A DNA stretch of 64,000 nt from contig NZ_CP051651.1 of NCBI RefSeq assembly GCF_012848175.1, positions 310,001 through 374,000 on the forward strand, read 5' to 3'. Each line of letters begins with the position of its first letter. Position 1 is the first letter of the stretch. This stretch comes from Xanthomonas campestris pv. badrii. GTDB taxonomy: Bacteria; Pseudomonadota; Gammaproteobacteria; Xanthomonadales; Xanthomonadaceae. The position numbers and the translations under genes were made by a program. Below the pieces are notes generated by a model, which saw only the letters and a program-made list of their open reading frames with translations, ran no database searches and was not told the DNA's origin. Below are positions 35,418 through 44,271 of the stretch, one piece after another.

Positions 35418-37511
35418 ATGCCCAAGTTCGCCTCGATCTGCCTCGTTGCCGGCCTGATCACCGCTGGCGCCGTCTCTGCAGAGGAAACCGCCGTGTCCAA
35501 CGACCCATACGCCTGGCTGGAAGATGTCACCGGCACCAAGCCGCTGGACTGGGTCAAGGCCCAGAACGCCAAGACCGAAGCGCGGCTGGCCGTCACCCCG
35601 GCGTTCAAGCAGATGGAAACCCGCATCCGCGAGGTGCTGGATTCGGACGCCAAGATTCCCGGCGTGCAGAAGATCGGCGCGTTCTATTACAACTTCTGGA
35701 AGGACAAGCAGCATGAGCGCGGCCTGTGGCGGCGCACCACGCTGGACGAATACCGCAAGCCGGCGCCCAAGTGGGAAACGGTGCTGGACCTGGATGCGCT
35801 CAACAAGGCCGAAGGCGAGAACTGGGTCTGGCATGGCGCCGACTGCCTGCGCCCTGAGTATCAGCGCTGCCTGATCGCGCTGTCGCGCGGTGGTGCCGAC
35901 GCCGATGTCACCCGCGAATTCGACCTGGGCAGCAAGCAGTGGGTCAAGGACGGGTTCTTCCGTCCCGAGTCCAAGGGCGGGCTGGGCTGGATCGACCAGG
36001 ACACCGTCTACGTGTTCACCGATTTCGGTCCCGGCGCGATGACCACTTCCGGCTACCCGCGGATCGCCAAGCAGTGGAAGCGCGGCACCCCGCTCGGCGC
36101 CGCTGAGGTGGTGTACGAAGGCAAGCCGACCGACATGTACATTGCCGCGATGCACGACGACACGCCCGGATTCGAGCGTGATTTCGTCAGCCGCACCCTG
36201 GCCTTCTACAACGACGAGCTGTATCTGAAGGGCGCCGACGGCAAGCTGACCAAGGTAGACGTGCCCAATTCCGCCAGCAAGGCGGTCAAGCGGCAATGGC
36301 TGACCCTGGAGCTGCGCGAGCCGTGGACGGTAGGTGGCAAGACCTACAAGCCCGGCTCGCTGCTGGCGACGCGCTTTGACGACTACATGGCCGGCAAGCG
36401 CAACATCGAGGTGCTGTTCGAACCCACCGACACCACCTCGCTGGCCGGCATGGCATGGACCAAGTCGCACCTGGTGTTGAACGTGCTGGATGACGTCAAG
36501 AACCGCCTGAGCGTGGTCACTCCGACGCAGGACGGCTGGACCAGGAGCGCCTTCGTCGGTGCGCCGTCCTTCGGCACCGTGGACGTTGGTGCCGTGGACA
36601 GCGACGACAGCGATGCGTTGTGGCTGACCGTTACCGATTACCTGACTCCGACCACGCTGTCGTGGGTGGACGTGGGCAGCGCGCCGCAGCCGCTCAAGAC
36701 CATGCCGGCGTTCTTCGACGCCGGCAAGGACACCATCGAGCAGCACTTCGCCACCAGCAAGGACGGCACCCGCGTGCCGTATTTCCTGGTCCGCCCGAAG
36801 GCGCTGAAGCTCGATGGCAGCGCGCCGACGCTGCTGTACGGCTACGGCGGTTTCGAGATCTCGATGACGCCGAACTACTCCGGCGCCCTGGGACGCTCGT
36901 GGCTGGAAAAGGGCGGCGTGTACGTGGTGGCCAACATCCGCGGCGGTGGCGAATACGGCCCGCGCTGGCACCAGGCCGCCCTCAAGCAGAATCGCCACAA
37001 GGCCTACGAAGACATGGCTGCGGTGGCCAAGGATCTGGTCGCACGCAAGATCACCTCGACCAAGCACCTGGGTGTGCAGGGCGGCAGCAACGGTGGCCTG
37101 ATGACCGGCAACATGCTGACCCAGTACCCGGACTTGTTCGGTGCGGTGGTGGTGCAGGTGCCGCTGCTGGACATGAAGCGTTACAGCCATCTGCTGGCCG
37201 GCGCCTCGTGGATGGCCGAGTACGGCAATCCGGACACCGACGACTGGACCTTCATCCAGACCTTCTCGCCGTACCACCTGTTCGACCCGGGCAAGACCTA
37301 CCCGCCGGTGATCTTCCTGACCTCCACGCGCGACGACCGCGTGCATCCTGGCCACGCCCGCAAGATGGCCGCCAAGATGATCGAGGCCGGCAAGGACGTG
37401 ACCTACTACGAGAACATCGAAGGCGGCCACGGCGGCGCAGCCAACAACGCGCAGGCCGCGCATATGGCGGCACTGGCCTATAGCTTCCTGTGGGAGCGGT
37501 TGGCCGACTGA
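35418..37511 (+). CDS. Prolyl oligopeptidase family serine peptidase (S9A), exported
   Basis: This is a serine peptidase of 697 residues. A signal peptide (1-21; SICLVAGLITAGAVSA) implies a periplasmic location. An N-terminal beta-propeller (about 70-420) starts after DPYAWLEDVTGTKPLDWVK. The alpha/beta-hydrolase domain has nucleophile Ser557 in GVQGGSNGGLMTGN, an Asp in STRDDRVHPGH and His671 in EGGHGGAANN. Conserved YGYGGFEISMTP and ANIRGGGEYGPRWH mark the family. It cleaves short peptides, usually after Pro. The ATG at 35418 is chosen because the signal peptide begins there. A terminator follows. A second S9A enzyme lies 2.2 kb downstream. Confidence 0.9.
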   Translation: MPKFASICLVAGLITAGAVSAEETAVSNDPYAWLEDVTGTKPLDWVKAQNAKTEARLAVTPAFKQMETRIREVLDSDAKIPGVQKIGAFYYNFWKDKQHERGLWRRTTLDEYRKPAPKWETVLDLDALNKAEGENWVWHGADCLRPEYQRCLIALSRGGADADVTREFDLGSKQWVKDGFFRPESKGGLGWIDQDTVYVFTDFGPGAMTTSGYPRIAKQWKRGTPLGAAEVVYEGKPTDMYIAAMHDDTPGFERDFVSRTLAFYNDELYLKGADGKLTKVDVPNSASKAVKRQWLTLELREPWTVGGKTYKPGSLLATRFDDYMAGKRNIEVLFEPTDTTSLAGMAWTKSHLVLNVLDDVKNRLSVVTPTQDGWTRSAFVGAPSFGTVDVGAVDSDDSDALWLTVTDYLTPTTLSWVDVGSAPQPLKTMPAFFDAGKDTIEQHFATSKDGTRVPYFLVRPKALKLDGSAPTLLYGYGGFEISMTPNYSGALGRSWLEKGGVYVVANIRGGGEYGPRWHQAALKQNRHKAYEDMAAVAKDLVARKITSTKHLGVQGGSNGGLMTGNMLTQYPDLFGAVVVQVPLLDMKRYSHLLAGASWMAEYGNPDTDDWTFIQTFSPYHLFDPGKTYPPVIFLTSTRDDRVHPGHARKMAAKMIEAGKDVTYYENIEGGHGGAANNAQAAHMAALAYSFLWERLAD

Positions 37512-37569
37512 CTTGGTCTTGGAAGCAAATCCTCAACTTGATCTGCTTTTTTATGTGTTGCGTTGAACC

Positions 37570-37600
37570 AAGCCCTGGGCCGAGTGGTCTAGGGCTTTTT
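37570..37600 (+). terminator. Rho-independent terminator after the S9A peptidase
   Basis: AAGCCCT (37570-37576) pairs with AGGGCTT (37591-37597) across a 14-base loop, followed by a run of five T. It lies about 60 bp after the stop codon. Confidence 0.75.
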
Positions 37601-37607
37601 GTTATTT

Positions 37608-37653
37608 CCTTCTCCCGCCGGGAGAAGGTGCCCGAAGGGCGGATGAGGGTACG
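37608..37653 (+). repeat. REP-like element, family A
   Basis: CCTTCTCCCG-C-CGGGAGAAGG hairpin followed by TGCCCGAAGGGCGGATGAGG and GTACG. The same 45-bp unit recurs at 48103-48148 and, degenerate and reversed, near 41889-41935. Confidence 0.75.
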
Positions 37654-37778
37654 GTCGCACGTTAGTCCTGGCACCCGATTTGATCACCGCTCTGGTTCTG
37701 ACGTGGCGACAATCGGTCGCCATGCCCCGGCTCTTGCACAGAGCCATGTAAGGGTCGTTGGGCGACTGGAGCGACGTA

Positions 37779-38321
37779 ATGAACCTGGAGGATCTCGGCC
37801 CGCGGATCTGTCTTCTCGGGCCATCCAATAGCGGCAAATCGACGCTGGCGCAGGCGATCGGGCAGGCACGTGGCTGCGTGCCGGTGCATCTGGACCAGTT
37901 GCATCATCTCCCCACTACCGCCTGGACACCGCGGCCCAGGCAGGACTTCATCGCGCTTCACGCGGCAGCGCTCGTGCGGGAGCGGTGGGTGATGGAGGGG
38001 AACTATCTGGGCTGTCTTCCGCAACGTCTGGCGCGTGCCACTGGCATTATCGTGCTGGATGTCCCCATCCTTACCCGCCTGGTCCGCTATCTGCGGCGCA
38101 GCTGGTGCGACCCGCATCGTCAAGGTGCGCCAGACGGCGCCAGCAACCGGGTGACCTGGGCGATGCTTCGCCATATCGCGATGGTCGAACCTGGCAAACA
38201 GGCCAGGCTCTGGAGGCTGGTCGACGCTGCGGCCTTGCCGAAGATCGTATTGCCAGGCAGCGCGGCCATCGACGGCTTCTACCGCTCCGAACGGCTGCAG
38301 CGCCCAAGTTTGGGCAGCTAG
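37779..38321 (+). CDS. P-loop nucleotide kinase-like protein (adenylate kinase/topology-modulation type)
   Basis: 180 residues. A Walker A loop (LLGPSNSGKSTLAQAIG) lies at the N-terminus. HLDQLHHLP and RERWVMEGNYLGCLPQRL follow, matching FlaR/topology-modulation-like small kinases that phosphorylate a nucleotide or small molecule. LDVPILTRLVRYLRRSW corresponds to a hydrophobic strand plus the Arg-rich lid. The start ATG 37779 has GGAG seven bases upstream; a GTG 21 bases earlier is less likely. Codon use and GC appear slightly less extreme than in the neighbours, and a REP element lies just upstream, so recent arrival is possible. Substrate is unknown. Confidence 0.78.
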   Translation: MNLEDLGPRICLLGPSNSGKSTLAQAIGQARGCVPVHLDQLHHLPTTAWTPRPRQDFIALHAAALVRERWVMEGNYLGCLPQRLARATGIIVLDVPILTRLVRYLRRSWCDPHRQGAPDGASNRVTWAMLRHIAMVEPGKQARLWRLVDAAALPKIVLPGSAAIDGFYRSERLQRPSLGS

Positions 38322-38411
38322 CCTGGCTGCGGGCGTGCTGTTGCGATGAACAAGGCCATGCCCAGACATCAAGCGGAACTGCACGCGCACCTGATCATGC
38401 GCGATGGCAGC

Positions 38412-39596
38412 CTATAAACGCAGCAACCCGCGCGCAATCCGTTCCACCGCCTGCTCCAGCCGCGGCAGGCTTTGGGTGTAGGCGATACGCACGTGCTGGT
38501 TGGCACGATGGGCACCGAAGTCGATGCCTGGCGTAAACGCAACGTGTTCGGTTTCCAGAAAATGCGCGCAGAACGCCTGGGCATCATTGGAGAACGCACT
38601 GATGTCGGCGTAGAGGTAGAACGCGCCTTGCGGTTCGACGGCAATGTCGAACCCCAGCTGGCGCAGCGCCGGCAGCAGATAGTCGCGGCGCTGCTGGAAT
38701 TCGGCGCGGCGTGCTTCGAAGATGGCAATGCTCTCGGGCGTGAAGCAGGCCAGTGCGGCGTGTTGCGCAATGGTGGAGGCACTGATGTAGAGATTCTGCG
38801 CCAGCTTCTCCAGCTCGGGCACCGCGTCGGGCGGGGCGATCAGCCAGCCCAGCCGCCAACCGGTCATGCCGAAGTACTTGGAAAAACTGTTCAGCACGAA
38901 GGCGCTGTCGTCCACTTCCAGCACGCTGTGCGCGTCCAGGCCATAGGTCAGGCCGTGATAGATCTCATCCACCACCAGATGCCCGCCGTGGGCATGCAGC
39001 GTGTGGGACAGCCCAGCTAGTTGTTCGCGCGACAACACGCTGCCGGTGGGATTGGCCGGCGAGGCGACCAGCGCGCCGACGCTGTCGGTGTTCCAGCACG
39101 CGTCCACCCGTGCCGGGGTCAGCTGGTAATCGCTGTCTGGCCCGACCGGTACCAGTTGCGCGGCGCCTTCGACCAGGCGCAGAAAATGGCGGTTGCACGG
39201 ATACCCCGGGTCGGCCAGTAGCCAGTGTCTGCCTGGGTCCACCAGCAGGCTGCTGGCCAGCAGCAGCGCACCGGAGCCGCCCGGGGTGATCAGGATCCGC
39301 TCCGGATCCAGGCTGCAGCCATAACGCTGCGCATAGAAACCGGCAATGGCCTCGCGCAGTGCAGGCAGTCCGCGCGCAGCGGTGTAGCGGGTGTGGCCGG
39401 CGGCCAGGGCGGCTTGCCCGGCCGCCACGATCGGCGCGGCGGTGGTGAAGTCGGGTTCGCCGATTTCCAGGTGGATCACATCGTGTCCGGCCTGCTCCAG
39501 CGCGTTGGCACGCGCCAACAGCGACATGACATGGAACGGGGCGATGTCCTGGCTGCGGCGGCTATAGCCGCTGGGGGGCGAAAGCGTGGAATCCAT
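38412..39596 (-). CDS. PLP-dependent class I/II aminotransferase
   Basis: This cytoplasmic fold-type I aminotransferase has 394 residues. Features are HLEIGEPDFTTAAP, TRYTAARGLPALREAIAGFY, ITPGGSGALLLASSLL (phosphate/cofactor loop), SPANPTGSVLSREQL, the PLP Asp/Tyr stretch VVDEIYHGLTYG, the Schiff-base Lys in NSFSKYFGMTGWRLGW, and an Arg near the C-terminus (QHVRIAYTQS). It resembles aspartate/alanine-type enzymes; the amino-acid partner cannot be fixed. The start ATG 39596 gives the usual short N-terminal arm. It is divergent from the oligopeptidase B gene with 109 bp between starts. Confidence 0.88.
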   Translation of the reverse strand: MDSTLSPPSGYSRRSQDIAPFHVMSLLARANALEQAGHDVIHLEIGEPDFTTAAPIVAAGQAALAAGHTRYTAARGLPALREAIAGFYAQRYGCSLDPERILITPGGSGALLLASSLLVDPGRHWLLADPGYPCNRHFLRLVEGAAQLVPVGPDSDYQLTPARVDACWNTDSVGALVASPANPTGSVLSREQLAGLSHTLHAHGGHLVVDEIYHGLTYGLDAHSVLEVDDSAFVLNSFSKYFGMTGWRLGWLIAPPDAVPELEKLAQNLYISASTIAQHAALACFTPESIAIFEARRAEFQQRRDYLLPALRQLGFDIAVEPQGAFYLYADISAFSNDAQAFCAHFLETEHVAFTPGIDFGAHRANQHVRIAYTQSLPRLEQAVERIARGLLRL

Positions 39597-39705
39597 TACG
39601 AAGATGATAGACCAGCATGACCTAGGACACATGACGCTCGGCGACGGGCTCTTCCACACTCGGGCGCTGGGATGGCATTGCGTTCATCCAACGGACCCCA
39701 ATCTG

Positions 39706-41820
39706 ATGAAGCCTGTCCTGACCTTGTTGATCGCCAGCCTGATGACCACATCCGCCACCCCCGCCTTTGCCGCTCTCCCAACGCCGCCGGACGTCGCCAA
39801 GCATCCGCATGTGGTCAAGGCCCCCTTCGGTGCCACCCGCAACGACGACTACTACTGGCTGCGCGACGACAAGCGCGAAGACAAGGCGATGCTGGCCTAT
39901 CTCAATGCCGAGAACGCCTACACCGACACCGTGATGGCGCCGCTCAAGCCGCTGGAGGACACGCTCTATACCGAGATCGTGGGGCGTATCAAGCAGGACG
40001 ACGCCAGCGTGCCATACCGCGAGCGCGGTTATTGGTATTACACCCGCTTCGAAGCCGGCAAGGACTATCCGATCCAGGCGCGCCGCAAGGGCAGCATGGA
40101 GGCGCCGGAAGAGATCCTGCTGGACGTCAACCAGATGGCACAAGGCAAGGGGTATTTCAGCATCGGTGAGGCGGAGGTCAGTCAGGACAACCGCATCCTG
40201 GCCTGGGCCGACGATGCGATCGGCCGCCGCCAGTACACGATCCGTTTCAAGAACCTGGAGACCGGCGAGCTCTATCCCGACACGGTGGAAGGCGTGTCCC
40301 CGAACATGGTCTGGGCCGACGACAACAAGACGCTGTTCTATGTCGAAAACGATCCGGAAACGCTGCTTACCGTGCGCGTGAAAAAGCACGTGCTCGGCAC
40401 GCCTTCCAAGGACGACGTGCTGGTCTACGAAGAAAAGGACGACAGTTTCTACATGGGCGTGGGGCGTACCCGCGACGACAAGTACATCACCATCGGCGTG
40501 GAAAGCACGGTGTCCTCGGAGACCCGTTATACCTCTGCCGCCAAGCCGGACACGTTCAAGGTGCTGGCCAAGCGCGAGCGCGATGTGGAATACCACGCCG
40601 ACCATTTCGATGGCCGCTGGGTGATCCGCACCAATGCCGACGACGCCAAGAACTTCAAGCTGGTGACCGCGCCGACCGATGCGACCACCCGCAAGCAGTG
40701 GACCGATTGGGTCGCGCACGATGACAGCGTGTACATCGAGAATTTCGAGCTGTTCGACGGATTCACCGCCATCGAAGAACGCTCCGGTGGGCTGGAGCGC
40801 GTGCGTCTGCTCAAGCGCGACGGCAGCCACGAGTACGTCAAGGCCGACGAGCCGGCGTATTCGATGGGGCTGTCGGTCAACCCCGAGCCGCAGACACCGT
40901 GGCTGCGCTACAGCTACACCTCGCTGACCACGCCCGCCACCACCTACGAACTCAATATCCAGACCGGCGAACGCAAAACGCTCAAGCAGCAGCCGGTGAT
41001 CGGCTACGACCCCACCAAGTACGTCACCGAGCGGGTGTGGGTGACTGCGCGCGACGGGGTCAAGGTGCCGGTGTCGCTGGTGTACAGGCAGGGCTTCAAG
41101 AAGGATGGCTCGGCGGCGCTGTTCCAGTACGCCTACGGCAGCTACGGCATGTCGATGGATCCCGCGTTCAACCTGCCCGCCATCAGTCTACTGGACCGTG
41201 GCGTGGTATATGCCATCGCGCACATCCGCGGCGGCCAGGAAATGGGCCGCCAGTGGTACGACGACGGCAAGCTGCTGCACAAGAAAAACACCTTCACCGA
41301 TTTCGTCGATGTCACCCGCGGCCTGGTGGAACAGGGCTATGCGTCCAAGGATCGCGTGGCGGCCTCTGGTGGCAGCGCCGGTGGCCTGTTGATGGGTGCA
41401 GTGGCCAACATGGCGCCGCAGGACTACCGCGTGCTGGTGGCGCAGGTGCCATTCGTCGATGTGGTCACCACCATGCTGGATGCCAGCATTCCGCTGACCA
41501 CCAACGAATACGACGAGTGGGGCAACCCGGAAAACAAGGATTATTACGACTACATGCTGTCGTACTCGCCGTACGACAACGTGCGCAAGCAGGCGTATCC
41601 GGCGATGTTCGTCGGCACCGGCCTGTGGGATTCGCAGGTGCAGTACTGGGAGCCAGCCAAGTGGGTCGCCAAGCTGCGCGATGACAACACCGGCAGGTAT
41701 CCGATCGTCTTCCGCACAAACATGGAAGCCGGCCACGGCGGCAAATCCGGCCGGTTCCGGCGCTACCGCGAGCTGGCCGAGTCGTATGCCTTTGTGCTGG
41801 ATCAGCTTGGGGTGAAGTAG
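39706..41820 (+). CDS. ptrB: Oligopeptidase B-like serine peptidase (S9A), exported
   Basis: This is a serine peptidase of 704 residues with a signal peptide (1-22; ending PAFA), so probably periplasmic. The N-terminal propeller begins after HPHVVKAPFGATRNDDYYWL, characteristic of oligopeptidase B. The hydrolase domain has IAHIRGGQEMGRQWYDDGK, nucleophile Ser557 in ASGGSAGGLLMG and His677 in EAGHGGKSGR. Oligopeptidase B cleaves after Arg/Lys in short peptides. The upstream frame from 39586 lacks sense; the ATG at 39706 opens directly on the signal peptide. Together with the S9A enzyme at 35.4 kb it suggests a periplasmic peptide-scavenging function. Confidence 0.88.
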   Translation: MKPVLTLLIASLMTTSATPAFAALPTPPDVAKHPHVVKAPFGATRNDDYYWLRDDKREDKAMLAYLNAENAYTDTVMAPLKPLEDTLYTEIVGRIKQDDASVPYRERGYWYYTRFEAGKDYPIQARRKGSMEAPEEILLDVNQMAQGKGYFSIGEAEVSQDNRILAWADDAIGRRQYTIRFKNLETGELYPDTVEGVSPNMVWADDNKTLFYVENDPETLLTVRVKKHVLGTPSKDDVLVYEEKDDSFYMGVGRTRDDKYITIGVESTVSSETRYTSAAKPDTFKVLAKRERDVEYHADHFDGRWVIRTNADDAKNFKLVTAPTDATTRKQWTDWVAHDDSVYIENFELFDGFTAIEERSGGLERVRLLKRDGSHEYVKADEPAYSMGLSVNPEPQTPWLRYSYTSLTTPATTYELNIQTGERKTLKQQPVIGYDPTKYVTERVWVTARDGVKVPVSLVYRQGFKKDGSAALFQYAYGSYGMSMDPAFNLPAISLLDRGVVYAIAHIRGGQEMGRQWYDDGKLLHKKNTFTDFVDVTRGLVEQGYASKDRVAASGGSAGGLLMGAVANMAPQDYRVLVAQVPFVDVVTTMLDASIPLTTNEYDEWGNPENKDYYDYMLSYSPYDNVRKQAYPAMFVGTGLWDSQVQYWEPAKWVAKLRDDNTGRYPIVFRTNMEAGHGGKSGRFRRYRELAESYAFVLDQLGVK

Positions 41821-41888
41821 CTCAAGGGACGGGAGCCGGGATTGGGGATTGGGGAGTCGCAAGGGCAGGACTCCCATCCCTGCGTGCA

Positions 41889-41970
41889 GACGTCGCCTCA
41901 TCTGCCTTTCGGGCACCTTCTCCCCATGCAGGAGGACAATGTCCCGGTGGGAGAGGGAGGATGCCCAGAC
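41889..41970 (-). repeat. Degenerate REP-like element, family A/B
   Basis: CCTCATCTGCCTTTCGGGCA then CCTTCTCC on the plus strand is the reverse complement of the family A consensus, followed by GTGGGAGAGGGAGG resembling family B. The hairpin is imperfect (CCATGCAGG instead of CGCCGGG). Confidence 0.5.
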
Positions 41971-42003
41971 CATCTCGGCGCCTGCTGGTCGTATCATTTG
42001 CGC

Positions 42004-42402
42004 ATGACGCGACCGAACCGATTTCGCTGGGCCTGGTGGTTGCTGGCATACGCCAGCCTGGCGACCGGCATTGTCGGAATCTTCGTGCCCGGCTTGCCGA
42101 CCACCGTGTTCATCCTGATCTCGGCATGGGCCGCCTCGCGCGGGTCCGAACGCCTGCATCGCTGGTTGCTGTCGCACCCGCGCTTTGGCCCCGCCATCGT
42201 GGAATGGCAGACCTATCGGGCAGTCAGTCGCAAGGCCAAGTGGATGGCCACGCTGACCATGACCGTCTGTGCCGGCATCATGCTGTGGTGCGTGCCGGTG
42301 CTGTGGGTGAAGTGCCTGTCGATCGGCAGCATGGCGGTGGTGGCGATCTGGTTGTGGTTGCGTCCGGAGCCGCCGCCGCGCACGCTGCCCGCGCCGCACT
42401 GA
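42004..42402 (+). CDS. YbaN family (DUF454) inner-membrane protein
   Basis: This is a small membrane protein of 132 residues. TM1 (about 10-30; WWLLAYASLATGIVGIF) carries the DUF454 hallmark GIVGIFVPGLPTTVFILISA. The amphipathic stretch ASRGSERLHRWLLSHPRFGP and the second pair of TMs (about 78-118) also match. Its function in the cell is unknown. The ATG at 42004 is preferred since the upstream frame is REP-derived. It is followed 39 bp later by the lptM-dapF cluster. Confidence 0.85.
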   Translation: MTRPNRFRWAWWLLAYASLATGIVGIFVPGLPTTVFILISAWAASRGSERLHRWLLSHPRFGPAIVEWQTYRAVSRKAKWMATLTMTVCAGIMLWCVPVLWVKCLSIGSMAVVAIWLWLRPEPPPRTLPAPH

Positions 42403-42441
42403 GCGCACGGCAGTCAGGGTGTTCTGGCTATACTCGGGGCC

Positions 42442-42684
42442 ATGAGCCTCATGTCCCGACCTTCCGTTCGTCTCGCACTGGTTGGTGCGACCTTTGTCCT
42501 GCTTGCCGGCTGCGGCAACAAGGGCCCGCTGGTGATGCCGCAGAAGCCGGTGCCGGTGGAAGCCCAGCCCGTGCCGCAGCCGCCGGATGCACCGCAACCG
42601 CTGGACGAATCCACGCCCGCGCAGACCGATACACCGCCTGCCTCCACCACCGACCAGCCCGCTAGCAGCGGCAATGAGCGCTGA
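42442..42684 (+). CDS. lptM: LptM-like small outer-membrane lipoprotein
   Basis: This is a lipoprotein of 80 residues. The signal peptide ends in lipobox LLAGC, followed by the family motif GNKGPLVMP (LptM/YifL, LPS translocon maturation factor) and a Pro/Gln-rich disordered tail. In many gammaproteobacteria this gene sits just upstream of dapF, as here; the dapF ATG (42674) overlaps its last 11 bases. In E. coli LptM assists LptD disulfide maturation; that role here is by homology. Confidence 0.87.
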   Translation: MSLMSRPSVRLALVGATFVLLAGCGNKGPLVMPQKPVPVEAQPVPQPPDAPQPLDESTPAQTDTPPASTTDQPASSGNER

Positions 42685-43525
42685 CGGCCGCACCGGACGC
42701 CTGCGTTTCACCAAAATGCATGGTGCCGGCAACGATTTCGTGGTGCTGGACCTGCGCGACGGCTCGCCGCCGCCGGATGCTGCGCTGGCGGCTCGCCTGG
42801 CGGACCGGCATTTTGGCGTGGGCTGCGATCAGATCCTGACCATCGAAGCTCCGCGCAGCGAGGGCGCCGTGGCTGCCTACGGCATCTGGAATTCCGATGG
42901 TTCGGCGGCCCGCCAGTGCGGCAACGGCGCGCGCTGCGTCGCGGCCTGGCTGGTGCGCGACGGCACTGCGCAAGGCGATCGCTTCATCATCGACAGCCCG
43001 GTCACTGCGCATGCGGTGGAGCGGGTGGGCGCGGATACCTACGCGGTGGCGATGGGCGTGCCGCAGTTCGAACCGACGCAGATTCCGCTGGCCGGCTTTG
43101 CGCATGCGCGCGAGGAATACGCGCTGCCGGTGCACGGCGAGACGGTGCGCTTTGGCGCCGTGTCGATGGGTAACCCGCACGCCGTGCTGGAGGTTGGTCG
43201 CGTGGAGGCCGCGCCGGTGGAACGTGTGGGCAGCCTGTTGCAGCAGAATGCCGCGTTCCCCGATTCGGTCAACGTGGGCTTTGCCCAGGTCGTGGACCCT
43301 GCGCATCTCCAGTTGCGCGTGTTCGAGCGCGGTGTCGGCGAGACGCTGGCCTGCGGCAGCGGCGCCTGCGCGGCGGCGGTGGTGCTGATGCAGCGCGGGC
43401 GCGTGGAGCGCGATGTGCGCGTGTCGCTGCCGGGCGGGGAGCTGCGGATCCGCTGGCCCGGCGACGGGCAGGACGTGGTGATGTCCGGTCCGGCCGTGTT
43501 CGTCTTCGATGGAGAATGGATCTGA
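42674..43525 (+). CDS. dapF: Diaminopimelate epimerase
   Basis: This cytoplasmic enzyme of 283 residues converts LL-DAP to meso-DAP for lysine and peptidoglycan. It starts with [15 protein letters not shown]. The catalytic cysteines are Cys82 ([14 protein letters not shown]) and Cys227 ([14 protein letters not shown]); [10 protein letters not shown] is also conserved. The ATG at 42674 overlaps the end of lptM and the stop codon overlaps the next gene's ATG, so lptM-dapF-DUF484 are translationally coupled. Confidence 0.96.
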   Translation: MSADGRTGRLRFTKMHGAGNDFVVLDLRDGSPPPDAALAARLADRHFGVGCDQILTIEAPRSEGAVAAYGIWNSDGSAARQCGNGARCVAAWLVRDGTAQGDRFIIDSPVTAHAVERVGADTYAVAMGVPQFEPTQIPLAGFAHAREEYALPVHGETVRFGAVSMGNPHAVLEVGRVEAAPVERVGSLLQQNAAFPDSVNVGFAQVVDPAHLQLRVFERGVGETLACGSGACAAAVVLMQRGRVERDVRVSLPGGELRIRWPGDGQDVVMSGPAVFVFDGEWI

Positions 43526-44196
43526 TGAGCGACGCCACCGACAAGCTGGGCGCGCACGATGTGGCGACATGGTTGCGCCGTCATCCCACCTTCCTCAAGC
43601 AGTTTCCGGATCTGGCGGTCAGCCTGCTGGTGCCGCGTGACGACGGCCCCACCGCCTCGCTGGCGACCTACCAACTGGAAGTGTTGCGCGACAAGAACCG
43701 CGAGCTGTCGCGGCGGCTGCACGAGCTGGGCAGCAATGCCCAGGTCAACGAGCGGTTGGCAGTGCGCACCCATCAGCTGACGCTGGCGCTGATGCGCCAA
43801 CGCACCGCGGCCGATACGCTGAAGGCCATGGCCGCTTCGCTGGCGGAAGATTTCAACGGCGATCTGGTGCGGCTGGTGTTGCTGACGCCGGTGGCTGGTC
43901 TGCAAGCCGACTGGTTGCAGACCATCGCCGCCGACGATGCACGCCTGGCGCCTTTTCGCGACTGCCTGAGCGATGGCGAGCCGATCTGCGGCCGCCTGCA
44001 GGCCGACAAGCACGCGCTGCTGTATGGCGAGCAGGCTGGCGAGGTGCAGTCCACGGCCTTGCTGCCGCTGCCCGGCATCGGTTTGATCGCGGTCGGCAGC
44101 CACGACGCCAACCGCTTCTATCCCGGCATGGGGACCTTGTTCCTGCGCATGATGGGCGAGTCGCTGAGCGTGGCGCTGCAGCGCTTCGACGCGTGA
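43525..44196 (+). CDS. DUF484 family protein
   Basis: 223 residues, cytoplasmic. It begins with a short HTH-like/helical segment VATWLRRHPTFLKQFPDL, continues with a coiled coil (about 45-95; YQLEVLRDKNRELSRRLHEL) and a C-terminal GAF-like domain (LPLPGIGLIAVGSHDANRF, MGTLFLRMMGE). DUF484 genes are conserved between dapF and xerC in many proteobacteria. The ATG at 43525 overlaps the dapF stop (ATGA) with GGAGA nine bases upstream; the earlier ATG at 43516 abuts that site. Function is unknown. Confidence 0.88.
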   Translation: MSDATDKLGAHDVATWLRRHPTFLKQFPDLAVSLLVPRDDGPTASLATYQLEVLRDKNRELSRRLHELGSNAQVNERLAVRTHQLTLALMRQRTAADTLKAMAASLAEDFNGDLVRLVLLTPVAGLQADWLQTIAADDARLAPFRDCLSDGEPICGRLQADKHALLYGEQAGEVQSTALLPLPGIGLIAVGSHDANRFYPGMGTLFLRMMGESLSVALQRFDA

Positions 44197-44271
44197 TGGC
44201 GGTGGCGTGGCAACGGATCGGCGCGTTGCAGCGCAGCGTTGCAGTAGCGCCGCAACCGCGGGACAGGTGAC

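Noticed and set aside
35382..37463. A 693-codon open frame antisense to the S9A peptidase
   Set aside because: It mirrors the codon pattern of the real gene in high-GC DNA, is His/Val/Gln-rich and resembles no protein family.
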